Below, in pieces: positions 1-8,069 of a stretch of 64,000 bases of DNA. The position numbers and the translations under genes were made by a program. The stretch covers positions 159,880-223,879 of the forward strand of contig DDTO01000008.1 of NCBI GenBank assembly GCA_002344135.1. The letters are read 5' to 3'. The notes below the pieces were generated by a model. It saw only the letters and a list, made by a program, of their open reading frames with translations, was not told the DNA's origin and did not search any database. The number at the start of each line of letters is the position of its first letter. The stretch's first letter is position 1. Source of the stretch: Chthonomonas sp. UBA2362. GTDB lineage: Bacteria; Armatimonadota; Fimbriimonadia; Fimbriimonadales; Fimbriimonadaceae.

Positions 1-280
1 CTAAACCCTCTCCCGCGTGGCCGGAGAGGGGACCGGACCCAACCTGGAGGGGGGACTGGACTGGACACCTCTCCCGCAACGCGGGGGAGGTCGGTGAGCA
101 AAGCGAACCGGGAGGGGTCCGGCGGTTCACGCCCCTCCGTCATCCCCACCGGAGCGAAGCGGAGGGAGGGAGGGCATTACTCCCCCTCAGGCACGGGCTT
201 CGCCCGGCCAGATCCCCCTCGTCTCGACGAGGGGGAGCGCCGGGTGCGGCACTTCGCTCCGCCCGGCGGATCGGACCGTG
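1..280. repeat. Extragenic GC-rich repeat region with hairpin
   Basis: No credible gene is seen here. The stretch is rich in runs of the CTCTCCC/CCCCCTC type and has a clean hairpin at 213-236, with arms TCCCCCTCGT and ACGAGGGGGA around a 4-nt loop. The hairpin lies about 45 nt past the stop of the minus-strand permease gene, so it may also end that transcript, although no T-run follows. The word CATTACTCCCC at about 176 recurs, in both orientations, near the right end of the window (about 63875 and 63950), which suggests a dispersed intergenic repeat family. Short open frames here look like compositional artefacts. Confidence 0.5.
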
Positions 281-2695
281 CTAGGTGGCCCGTTCCTTTG
301 TCGCCCTCGCCAAATCGAGGCGGGCGAGGTAGCGGAGCGAGGGGATCTGGGACACGAGGGCTGTGACGAGCACGAAAAGGGCGGCGATCGCATAGGTGGC
401 GGGGAAGACGGTGACGTTGAACGTCAGCAGGTCTTGCTGCTCTTCGGTTTGGGCGGCGTGCCAGAAGCCGGCGATGAACGCCCGCCCGAGAGGCAACCCC
501 ATGAGCGTGCCGAGCAGCACCACCAGCATGTTCTCGGCAACGACCATCGCCGCGATCTGCCTCGTCCCCACGCCGATCGTCCGCAGCGTCGCCACTTCCG
601 AGGCCCGCTCGAGGACGTTGATCGTCACCATGTTGAAGATCATCGCGAAGGCGAGCATGACACCGAACGCCTCCATGATGAGCACGAACCGCCTCATGGT
701 GCCCATCAGCTCGTCCATCATGTCGCGCATCTCGTTGATCGAGCTCACCGTTGCCACGTGCGGGGTCCTGAGAAGCCGCTCGCGCAGTTCGCCCTCGTAG
801 GCGCGGTCGGCGCGGATCATCAGCGAGCTGATCGCGTTGGGCGGGAGGGCGAGGTCCTTGCGGAAGAGCCGCTGCACTTCGGCGACCGGCATATAGGCCT
901 GGGTCCCGACGGCTTCGTCGTTGAATCCGGCCACTCGCACCCACCGCGGGGTCGACTTCTCCGGCGTGAGGCCCTCCATGAGAGTCACTTTGACGAGATC
1001 ACCCCGCTCTAGCCGGAGGCGCTTGCGCAAGGTCGGGCCAAAGATCGCGCCCTGCGAAGACAGGGCAACCGGAGCGCCGGCCTCGTCGCGCAAGGGCCGC
1101 AGGCGTGAGTTCGGCTCCAGGCCGATCAGTACCGAGTCGTAGGTCTGGCCGGCATGCTCAAGCACGACCGGTACGTCGAGCGAGGCCTCCACCGCCCCGA
1201 CTCCCGGCCAGGTTCGCACACGGGCGGCCACGTTGTGGGAGACCCGCTCGATGAAGCCCGTTTGCAGGTCGTAGCGGTAGCCGTCGCGCAGCATGTTGCC
1301 GAGGGCGACCTCCATGGAGTCGAGCAGTCCCCGTGCCGTGATGAGGAGGCAGAAGGCGGCCACGATGCCCACGAGAGTGGTGATCGTCCGCCGCGGCTGT
1401 CGAAAGACGTTGCGCAGCGGTAGCCGGGCCAGGAGAGGAAGCCCGGGAACGAGAGCGTCGAGCCGGATGGACCGAGTGCCGAAACCCGGCGTCGCCGGAC
1501 GCATTGCCTCGGCGGGCCGAATCGCGGCCGCGCGTCGGGCAGGGGCGATCGCGGCCAAGGCGCACGTGCCGGTCCCAATTAGCACACCGACGACGGCAAG
1601 GCCCCAGCGCGGCTCGATCAACTCGAAGGGAACCTGGAGCTGTCCCATGTAGAGCCGCGAGAGCAGCGCCCCGAACCACAGCCCGAGCCCGCCCGCGACG
1701 AGGCTGGACGTCACGCCGATGAGGGCCGCCCCGGCCAGGTAATGCCGCACGACCGCTCCGGACGTATAGCCGAGGCTGCGCAGAAGCCCGATCACCGGGC
1801 GCTGCTGATGCACGACCCGGTTAAGGAGGGTGCCGACGGTCAAGGCCGCAACGCTCAAGAACAGCAAGGGAAAGAGCACCGCGTACGACTGGAAGCCCTG
1901 GACGTCTTGCTCGAGCATCTGCCAGCTCGGCTGCTCGCTGCGCGGCACCGGCTGTTCGGGATCGTAGAGGCTCAACGCCCGCTTGGCTTGCGCCATCACG
2001 GAGGTCACTCGCTCCCGATCGACCACCGCAGCCCGGATCTCGTTGATCTGCCCCGTCTTGCCGACGAGGTGCCCGAGCACGTCTTCCGACACGAACATGA
2101 CGCCGAACGTGTCCGGCGCGGGCATCAACTCCTGTTTGCTGCGGACGACATACAGGTACTCCGGACTTTGGGCGACGCCGACGATTCGCAGCTTGGCCCG
2201 AGCGGTCCCGCGCACGACTTCGAGCAGGTCGCCCGGCCCGAGCTTGTTGTGCTCGGCGAAAGCCGCCTCGATGAGCACCTCGCGCGCGGTCGCATTCCGG
2301 ATCGGCGAGCCGGAGACGAGGCGCAATCGGTTCACGGTTGCTTCTCGGTCCGGAGGCACCGAGACCAGGCGTCCGACGAGCTTCTTCGTCGACCGGCCGG
2401 GAATCTCGACGATGACGTCTTCCACGAGGCGTCCCTCGACCGCCTTCACGCCCTCGATCCTGCGGATCCGCTCCACCGCGCGCTTTGGCGCGCTGTGGAA
2501 CGCGATGCCGAAGTCCTCGAAGTCGAGCCGCTCGTAAGAGGCGTCGTAACTGGCGCGGAGATTGGCGTACACCGAGTACGCCCCGATCATGAAGGCGACG
2601 CCGCAGACGACCATGACCGCCACCGAGGCATATTGCCAGCGAGCGCGGAAGAGGTCGCGCATGAGCTTCCGGCCCAGGACGCTGAGGCCTACCAC
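281..2695 (-). CDS. ABC transporter permease, FtsX/MacB type
   Basis: This is the large inner-membrane permease of an ABC efflux or lipoprotein-type exporter, about 804 residues. A membrane anchor lies near residues 18-40, followed by a long extracytoplasmic MacB-type region, a cluster of three to four membrane segments in the middle, a second extracytoplasmic region and a last FtsX-type segment cluster at the C terminus. This is the duplicated FtsX layout of large single-chain permeases. The frame stays open further upstream, but that part lies over the ATPase gene and is Arg/Pro-rich. I chose the GTG at 2695, which overlaps the ATPase stop by a few bases and has GGAG upstream; the ATG at 2662 is the alternative. 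It is last in the adaptor-ATPase-permease operon. The exported substrate cannot be read from the sequence. Confidence 0.9.
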   Translation of the reverse strand: MVGLSVLGRKLMRDLFRARWQYASVAVMVVCGVAFMIGAYSVYANLRASYDASYERLDFEDFGIAFHSAPKRAVERIRRIEGVKAVEGRLVEDVIVEIPGRSTKKLVGRLVSVPPDREATVNRLRLVSGSPIRNATAREVLIEAAFAEHNKLGPGDLLEVVRGTARAKLRIVGVAQSPEYLYVVRSKQELMPAPDTFGVMFVSEDVLGHLVGKTGQINEIRAAVVDRERVTSVMAQAKRALSLYDPEQPVPRSEQPSWQMLEQDVQGFQSYAVLFPLLFLSVAALTVGTLLNRVVHQQRPVIGLLRSLGYTSGAVVRHYLAGAALIGVTSSLVAGGLGLWFGALLSRLYMGQLQVPFELIEPRWGLAVVGVLIGTGTCALAAIAPARRAAAIRPAEAMRPATPGFGTRSIRLDALVPGLPLLARLPLRNVFRQPRRTITTLVGIVAAFCLLITARGLLDSMEVALGNMLRDGYRYDLQTGFIERVSHNVAARVRTWPGVGAVEASLDVPVVLEHAGQTYDSVLIGLEPNSRLRPLRDEAGAPVALSSQGAIFGPTLRKRLRLERGDLVKVTLMEGLTPEKSTPRWVRVAGFNDEAVGTQAYMPVAEVQRLFRKDLALPPNAISSLMIRADRAYEGELRERLLRTPHVATVSSINEMRDMMDELMGTMRRFVLIMEAFGVMLAFAMIFNMVTINVLERASEVATLRTIGVGTRQIAAMVVAENMLVVLLGTLMGLPLGRAFIAGFWHAAQTEEQQDLLTFNVTVFPATYAIAALFVLVTALVSQIPSLRYLARLDLARATKERAT

Positions 2696-3396
2696 CTCAA
2701 CTCCATCGGGTCGAGCGGGTTGGCGTTGCGCTCGTCGGAGACGATCTCGCCGCTTCGAAGGCGCACGACGCGGTCGGCGATCTCGGCCACCGCCGCGTTG
2801 TGGGTGACCATGAGCACGGTCCGGCGCTGATCGTGGGTCGTTCTGTGGAGGAGGGCGAGGATCATCCGGCCCGTCTCGAAGTCGAGTTCGCCCGTCGGTT
2901 CGTCGCACAGCAGCACGGGCGCGGCCTTGACCAGAGCCCGGGCAATGGCCACCCGCTGCTGCTCGCCGCCGCTGAGCTCAGACGGGAAGTGATCGGCCCG
3001 CTCGCCCAGGCCCACCGCGTCGAGGACTTCTTGAACGCTGCGCGCGCCCGGCGAGAGGTCGGCGGCGAGCTGAACGTTTTCCCTCGCGGTGAGGGTGTTC
3101 ACGAGGTTGAAGAACTGGAAGATGAATCCGACACAGTCGCGCCGGAACTGGGTGAGTTCGCCGGCATCCAAGTGCGAGATGTCCTTGCCCTCGACCAGGA
3201 CCCTGCCCGACGTCGGCGTGTCGAGGCCACCGATGAGGTTCATCAGCGTGCTCTTGCCGCAGCCGCTGGGGCCGAGGATGACGACGAACTCGCCCGGATA
3301 GACATCGAGGTCGGTCGGCTTCAGCGCCACGACGTCGACCTCGCCCATGCGGTAGACCTTCGAGACCCCCTCCAGGTGGACGATCGGATCGGGCAT
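2689..3396 (-). CDS. ABC transporter ATPase, MacB/LolD type
   Basis: This is the cytoplasmic ATPase that drives the neighbouring FtsX-type permease, about 235 residues. It has a Walker A motif GPSGCGKST near residue 40, the signature [15 protein letters not shown], and a Walker B followed by the catalytic Glu in [11 protein letters not shown]. The D-loop and the H-loop (MVTHN) are present. The LSGGEQQR signature and DEPTGELD are typical of the MacB/LolD/FtsE branch. The start is the ATG at 3396, 4 nt after the stop of the adaptor gene; the frame extends upstream only as an overlap. The stop overlaps the permease start, which indicates translational coupling and an equal supply of the two subunits. 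Confidence 0.93.
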   Translation of the reverse strand: MPDPIVHLEGVSKVYRMGEVDVVALKPTDLDVYPGEFVVILGPSGCGKSTLMNLIGGLDTPTSGRVLVEGKDISHLDAGELTQFRRDCVGFIFQFFNLVNTLTARENVQLAADLSPGARSVQEVLDAVGLGERADHFPSELSGGEQQRVAIARALVKAAPVLLCDEPTGELDFETGRMILALLHRTTHDQRRTVLMVTHNAAVAEIADRVVRLRSGEIVSDERNANPLDPMELRW

Positions 3397-3400
3397 CGGC

Positions 3401-4816
3401 CTACCGCAGGCGCACCTGCGCGCCGTCCACGAGGTCGTCCTTGCCCCGTACGACCACTCGGTCACCGGCATTCAGACCTGCGAGGATTTCCGTGCCCTGG
3501 GAGTCGGCGAACCCGGCGCGGACGTCGCGCTGCCGCACGCGCTCGCCATCCAAGACGAAAGCCGACACGCGGTCTCCCACTACGACGAGACCGTCGCTGG
3601 GGGCGAGCACGACGGTACCGATGCCGCGCTTGCCCTGCACGTCGACCTCCACGCCGGGCCGAAAGGTCTCGGCCCCCTCGTCGAGACGAATCCTCGCCCG
3701 CACGATGCGGGTGCGGATGGCGGCGTCGGGCTTGAGCTCTCCGACCGGGGAAAGCCGCTCGAGGCGGGCGGCGAAGGTGCGTCCGGGGTAGGCAGCGCTC
3801 GTGATCTCGACCGCCAGCCCTTCGGCGACGCCCATGAGGTCCTCGCTGGCGACCTCCGCCTCCACGTAGAGGTCCTCGCGCGTCGATACGACCATGGCGG
3901 TTGCGCCCGGGACGAGCGCCGCGCCGTTCTCGATGGCGAGCCGGGTCACCGTGCCGTCTACTGGCGAGCGGATTTCGAGGTGCCGGCGGCTCTCGTGCAG
4001 CCGCGCGAGCGCCGCCTTCGCGACCGCCACTCGGCTGCGAGCGCTCTCCAGCGCCCTCTGCCGAACGGCGACCTCGTCTTTCCCGGTTTCGGCGGCGCGG
4101 AGTTCGGCCCGGGCGGATTCGACGGCCGCTTCCGCCATGCGGACGTCCTCAGGAAGCGGGCCCGCGAGCACGAGATCGAGGGCAGCGCGGCTCTCGTCGC
4201 GCAAGGCCTCCGCGAGCTTGACCTCGGTCCCGACCGCTTCGAACAGAGCCCGCGAGATCGCGCCCTCCTCGAAGAGCCGGCGAGCCCGATCGAGGCGCGT
4301 CTTTGCGTCGGCGAGGGCGGCTTCGGTCTGGCGCAGGCGCTGACGCGCCTGCTCGATCTCCGGCTCGCGGGCGCCTCGACGGACGCGCGTCAGCCGAGCT
4401 TCGGCCTCCCGCACGCGGGCTTGGGCCGCGAGGATGCGGCCCCGGACTTGCGAGTCGGTCGCCTTCACCGCGGCCTGCGCTTCGGGAATCGCAGACTCGG
4501 CAGTGCGGACCTCGGCCTCGGCCTGCCGGATCGCGGCTTCGAGGTCGGCTCCGTCGAGGTGGATGACCGCTTGCCCGGCCCGAACTGCGTCGCCCTCCCG
4601 AGCGCCGATCCAGACGACTCGCCCCGCTTGCTCGGCGGCGAGGTCGTACGTCCGACCCCGCACCCAGCCCTCGGCGGTGAAGGTCGCTTCGAGGGGCCGC
4701 TCGACGACCTCGGCGACGGTCACGAGCGGCGGCCGGTTCGCCTGAGCGCGCCACAGCCCGATCCCGACCGCGATGACGGCCAGCAGTCCCACCCCCCAGA
4801 TGATGCGCTTCACCAC
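3401..4816 (-). CDS. HlyD/MacA-type periplasmic adaptor (membrane fusion protein)
   Basis: This 471-residue protein links the inner-membrane ABC permease to an outer-membrane channel. The N terminus has one membrane anchor (about residues 4-22, IIWGVGLLAVIAVGIGLW). It is followed by the first half of a lipoyl-like domain and a long Ala/Arg/Glu-rich coiled-coil hairpin at roughly 85-275. The second lipoyl half (SPVDGTVTRLAIENGA) and beta-barrel and membrane-proximal domains come next. It is the first gene of the minus-strand operon with the ATPase and permease. No TolC-type gene is in the window. The promoter should lie in 4817-5110, which holds an inverted array of 11-bp repeats and makes regulation by a repeat-binding protein plausible. 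Confidence 0.92.
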   Translation of the reverse strand: MVKRIIWGVGLLAVIAVGIGLWRAQANRPPLVTVAEVVERPLEATFTAEGWVRGRTYDLAAEQAGRVVWIGAREGDAVRAGQAVIHLDGADLEAAIRQAEAEVRTAESAIPEAQAAVKATDSQVRGRILAAQARVREAEARLTRVRRGAREPEIEQARQRLRQTEAALADAKTRLDRARRLFEEGAISRALFEAVGTEVKLAEALRDESRAALDLVLAGPLPEDVRMAEAAVESARAELRAAETGKDEVAVRQRALESARSRVAVAKAALARLHESRRHLEIRSPVDGTVTRLAIENGAALVPGATAMVVSTREDLYVEAEVASEDLMGVAEGLAVEITSAAYPGRTFAARLERLSPVGELKPDAAIRTRIVRARIRLDEGAETFRPGVEVDVQGKRGIGTVVLAPSDGLVVVGDRVSAFVLDGERVRQRDVRAGFADSQGTEILAGLNAGDRVVVRGKDDLVDGAQVRLR

Positions 4817-4948
4817 TCGCTCCGCGTGCAGTTTACAGGCTGGGGGAGATGTGGGGCCTGCTCTGGGCTGCAGTGCGCGAGGCGCTCGAAGCTAGCTCAT
4901 ACGAACCAGCCTCGTAGGTTAGACCGGCGAATGGCGGAGTGTGTACGT

Positions 4949-5065
4949 TAGACGACCGGACGAGAAGCGGACGACGAGCGGTAAACGAGCGGTAAACACT
5001 GGTGTGTATACCGCTCGTTTACCGCTTCTCTACCGGTCGTATACCGCTCGTCTACCGTCCACGCA
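4949..5065. repeat. Inverted array of 11-bp repeats (4 + 5 units)
   Basis: Four direct units of exactly 11 bp occupy 4949-4992 (variants of TAAACGAGCGG: tagacgaccgg, acgagaagcgg, acgacgagcgg, taaacgagcgg). After an 18-nt centre that is itself nearly palindromic (TAAACAC-TGGT-GTGTATA), five units in the opposite orientation fill 5011-5065 (ccgctcgttta, ccgcttctcta, ccggtcgtata, ccgctcgtcta, ccgtccacgca). The period of one helical turn puts every unit on the same face of the DNA. It lies 130-250 bp upstream of the efflux operon and just past the stop of the flavin oxidase gene. Eleven is not a multiple of three, so it is not a coding repeat. An operator array or a structured transcript end are both possible. 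Confidence 0.85.
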
Positions 5066-5110
5066 CCGCCCCCTGTAAGGGCATCGTAACCCGTCGGGGG
5101 CGCCCTTCCG

Positions 5111-6595
5111 CTAACCCCGAATCCCCTGAGCGAACGTGAACACGCCGTGGGGGTCGTAGCGGCGCTTGACCTCCCGCAGGCGGGGCAGGTTCTGGGCGTA
5201 ATACGCCTCCAGCGGATCGGGAAGCAGCGGATCGACGAAGTTCTGGTATGCGCGGTCGCTGCCGTAGGGCGCCATCGTCGCATAGAACTCGTTCTGCCAG
5301 GCCAGCAAAGCATCGATCTCTTCTTGCGAGTTCACGAGCGTCCACGATACATCGTAGGACTGCAGCCAAAGGTCGCCGCGATGGGCGAAGGCGGTGGCGG
5401 TCGGCGAGACCGCGGCCACTTTGCCGCCCCAGGCGAAGAAGGCGCTCTCGACCGACATCGAACGGCCCGCCTTGATCGGGGCCTTGCCGAGGGCCTCGAC
5501 GACCTTGCCGACGGCCTCCTCGGTGAGGGGCTTCGGGTAGTAGCGCGAGCGCTCGGCGAAGGCGTTCGGCGCACCGACGTCCCCGGCAAGCCAAATCTTG
5601 GCGGACCAGAAGCCCGTCACCCCGAGATGGATCTTCCGCGCCTTCGCGGCGGACCGGGTGAGCGCGAGGAGGCGAACGGTGGCGGCGTCGGTGTCCGCGT
5701 TCTGTCCGAAGATGCGCAGAGTCGGACGGGGCGAGCCGCCCGCCACGCCCTCCGCCGCGAAGTGCGCCACCGCCCCCAAGGAGTGCGGCGCGCGCTGGAG
5801 GGTCTCCTGAAACGCGAGGAACGCCGGCACGCACTGATCGCCCTCGAACTCGAGCGAGAAGATCGTCACGTGGTGGGGCACGGCAAAGGTCTTGAAGGTG
5901 AACGACGTGTTGATGCCGAAGTTGCCGCCCCCGCCGCCGCGCAAGGCCCAGAATAGGTCCGGGTGCTCCCGCTCGTTGACTCGCAGGACCTTGCCGTCCG
6001 CGGTGACGATCTCGGTCTCGACGAGTGAGTCGATCGCCAGCCCCTGGGGACGCATGTAGAACCCCAGCCCGCCGCCCAAGGTGAAGCCGGGAATGCCGAC
6101 CGTCGGGCACTGCCCGCCTGCCAGCCCCTGCTGGATCGGACGCCCCGCCCCTGCGACGTCCTCGTTGGTCGCCGCGCCGCGGCAGGTCATGGTGCCCTTG
6201 GCGCGGTCCACCGTGACCTTCGTCATGCCGTTCAGGTCGATGACGAGCCCCGGCCCCGTCGAATATCCGGCGAAGCTGTGCCCGCCCGAGCGAGTGACGA
6301 TCTGCACGGCGTTATCCTTCGCCCAGGCGAGGGCGGTGGCGACGTCTTTGGCGTTCGCCACCATCGCCACTCCCGCAGGCTGTGTCGTGGAGTAACGGAT
6401 ATTGCGGATGAGGATCGCGCGGTCGTAGGCTGCCGATCCCGGCCGCAAGAGCGTGCCAGCGAGGTTGCGCTCGAGTTGGTCCCACTTCGGCCTCTGCCGC
6501 GGCATCCATGCGTTCGCCGCGGCCCCTATGGGCGATGCCAGCGCCGCCACTTTCGCGGCGTCCGCCAAGAATTGTCGTCGGGTCGTCATTCCCAT
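5111..6595 (-). CDS. Tat-exported FAD-linked oxidase, berberine-bridge type
   Basis: This is a flavin oxidase of the BBE-like (FAD_binding_4 plus BBE) family, about 494 residues from the chosen start. The N terminus MGMTTRRQFLADAAKV looks like a twin-arginine signal, so a folded, flavin-loaded protein would be exported. The PP-loop region includes RSGGHSFAGYS with His106, and the second flavin site QCPTVGIPGFTLGGG has Cys163. His plus Cys is the pattern of bicovalent FAD attachment. The C-terminal BBE motif (YAQNLPRLREVKRRYDPHG) is intact. Family members oxidise sugars, alkaloids or polyketides; the substrate is unknown here. The frame extends upstream of the Tat-like start (ATG at 6595, or 6589), but nothing upstream looks like protein. 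A second family member is at 29669. Confidence 0.88.
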   Translation of the reverse strand: MGMTTRRQFLADAAKVAALASPIGAAANAWMPRQRPKWDQLERNLAGTLLRPGSAAYDRAILIRNIRYSTTQPAGVAMVANAKDVATALAWAKDNAVQIVTRSGGHSFAGYSTGPGLVIDLNGMTKVTVDRAKGTMTCRGAATNEDVAGAGRPIQQGLAGGQCPTVGIPGFTLGGGLGFYMRPQGLAIDSLVETEIVTADGKVLRVNEREHPDLFWALRGGGGGNFGINTSFTFKTFAVPHHVTIFSLEFEGDQCVPAFLAFQETLQRAPHSLGAVAHFAAEGVAGGSPRPTLRIFGQNADTDAATVRLLALTRSAAKARKIHLGVTGFWSAKIWLAGDVGAPNAFAERSRYYPKPLTEEAVGKVVEALGKAPIKAGRSMSVESAFFAWGGKVAAVSPTATAFAHRGDLWLQSYDVSWTLVNSQEEIDALLAWQNEFYATMAPYGSDRAYQNFVDPLLPDPLEAYYAQNLPRLREVKRRYDPHGVFTFAQGIRG

Positions 6596-6714
6596 GGCGA
6601 AATGATATCCCGCTGACGACTTCCGTGGTCCCTCCGCTGTCTGATTGTGGGGCAGCATGACGAAACTCCCGACTTGATCGGACACGCCTCCATCGGTGGA
6701 TGGAGGCCCCTGTT

Positions 6715-7938
6715 CTACCGATACGGTGTCGCGATCCAATCGACGACGATGCTGCCCTCCGGAGGGCGAGCGCCCACGGCAATGATCGATACCGTAAATC
6801 CTGTTCGAGTTTTCTTTGTGAACGTGAGCAGTGACGGCGATCCCTGCGTGGGATTCGAACTCATGGCCACCGCATAGTCTTCGTTCGACATCGGCGTGCT
6901 GAAGGTGACGTGTCCCGAACCTCCGACCGAGACGCGGATGGTTCCGGCCTGAGGCGCGGAGCCGGCGCCGGGGTCGCCTTTCTCGCCCGGATCACCCTTC
7001 GGCCCCGGCGGTCCCGGAGATCCGCCCGCGGTTCCACCTCCCGGGTCTCCCTTGTCGCCTTTATCGCCCTTATCGCCTTTCGGACCGGGGTCTCCCTTCG
7101 GTCCCGCGGGACCTCTCGTTCCCCCGCCGGCTCCTCCCCCGCCGGGGTCTCCCTTGTCGCCCTTGGGGCCTCTTGGGCCTACGGGTCCTGCCGGGCCGGG
7201 AGGCCCGGCGCCGCCCCCGCCGCTCGCCATTTCGTCGAAGAGCGGAGCCAGGTCCACGTACTTGACCGCCTCGAAGGAGACCTTGATGTTCTGGACCATC
7301 CCCGTCATCCGGAGGAGGAGCGACGCGCCGGCAACGATGACCTTCGCATCCACCTTCGACATCGCAGGCCAAGCGGCGATGTTGAACGTCTTTCCACCTG
7401 GCGAGATGGCTCCGGTAAAGTCGCCTTCCACGTGGAGCGGGTTCAAAGTGATGGAGCGCCCTGCCAGGTCGGCCCTTCCGGTGACATTGAAGCGCCTCAC
7501 GTTGTTGCCGGTCAGGGCCGCGACGCCGCCGATCGGCAAGTTGAGCCCCACACCGGCGACGCCATAGCTGAGGGCCGTGGTTCCGGCTGCAACCCGGAAT
7601 TGGTAAAGTGCCTCTCCGCTTCCGGTGATGCCGCCATTGGCATCGACGTCGAAGTAGCCTCCCGAGCCCAGGGAGCTTGCCACGAGAATGGAGACTTTAC
7701 CGACCGACGCCTCGGGCACGTTGCTCGGATTGCTGACGTCGCTGGCCAGGAGCACGTCGGATTTGATGATCTCCCAGTGTCCTACGAGGCTGAAGGCCTT
7801 CGCGACCTTCTGTTTGTAAGTGTCTTGTTCTCTTGCTGCGCCTTCGCGAGCAAAGAGAATGCCCACGGCGGTCCCAACAACAACTAATCCAAGCCCACAG
7901 AGGGCGATGCCGCGAGCGCGGCCAAGCCAATCCTTCAT
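6715..7938 (-). CDS. Secreted collagen-like (Gly-X-Y) protein
   Basis: This is a surface or secreted protein of about 407 residues. An N-terminal hydrophobic segment (GIALCGLGLVVVGTAVGILF) serves as signal or anchor. A globular region of about 200 residues follows, then a Gly-X-Y tract of about 85 residues (roughly 6960-7215 on the DNA) rich in GPKGDKGD and PGPPGPKGDPG, interrupted by two glycine-rich linkers. An 80-residue C-terminal head ends in VDWIATPYR. Pro at X and charged KGD/EKG triplets are typical of bacterial collagen-like stalks, where the head drives trimer formation. The ATG at 7938 has GAGGTG 9 nt upstream; longer frames to 8046 lack such a signal. The function is likely a fibrous stalk in adhesion or matrix; the partner is unknown. 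Confidence 0.85.
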   Translation of the reverse strand: MKDWLGRARGIALCGLGLVVVGTAVGILFAREGAAREQDTYKQKVAKAFSLVGHWEIIKSDVLLASDVSNPSNVPEASVGKVSILVASSLGSGGYFDVDANGGITGSGEALYQFRVAAGTTALSYGVAGVGLNLPIGGVAALTGNNVRRFNVTGRADLAGRSITLNPLHVEGDFTGAISPGGKTFNIAAWPAMSKVDAKVIVAGASLLLRMTGMVQNIKVSFEAVKYVDLAPLFDEMASGGGGAGPPGPAGPVGPRGPKGDKGDPGGGGAGGGTRGPAGPKGDPGPKGDKGDKGDKGDPGGGTAGGSPGPPGPKGDPGEKGDPGAGSAPQAGTIRVSVGGSGHVTFSTPMSNEDYAVAMSSNPTQGSPSLLTFTKKTRTGFTVSIIAVGARPPEGSIVVDWIATPYR

Positions 7939-8069
7939 CTCGGATTCACCTCGAATCATTGTAGTCGCATTTTCTGCGCTCCCTCCCAGTCTTGGAGATC
8001 TATGGCGCAAGTTCCCGAGTGAGAAAGCGCGGTCGAGCCTGCGCACTCCGAGAGGTGACTGATCCGAGC

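Noticed and set aside
2696..2908. N-terminal extension of 71 residues on the FtsX-type permease
   Set aside because: It lies over the end of the ATPase gene, is Arg/Pro-rich and precedes a GTG start with a ribosome-binding site at 2695.
4949..5065. CRISPR array
   Set aside because: Units are 11 bp, contiguous, without spacers and inverted about a centre; there are no cas genes.
4948..5313. Minus-strand frame with repeating ERYT-type residues
   Set aside because: The repeats come from the 11-bp array, whose period is not a multiple of three, and the frame lies antiparallel over the end of the flavin oxidase gene.
6960..7215. Tandem nucleotide repeat or CRISPR-like region
   Set aside because: It is coding Gly-X-Y sequence of the collagen-like protein.
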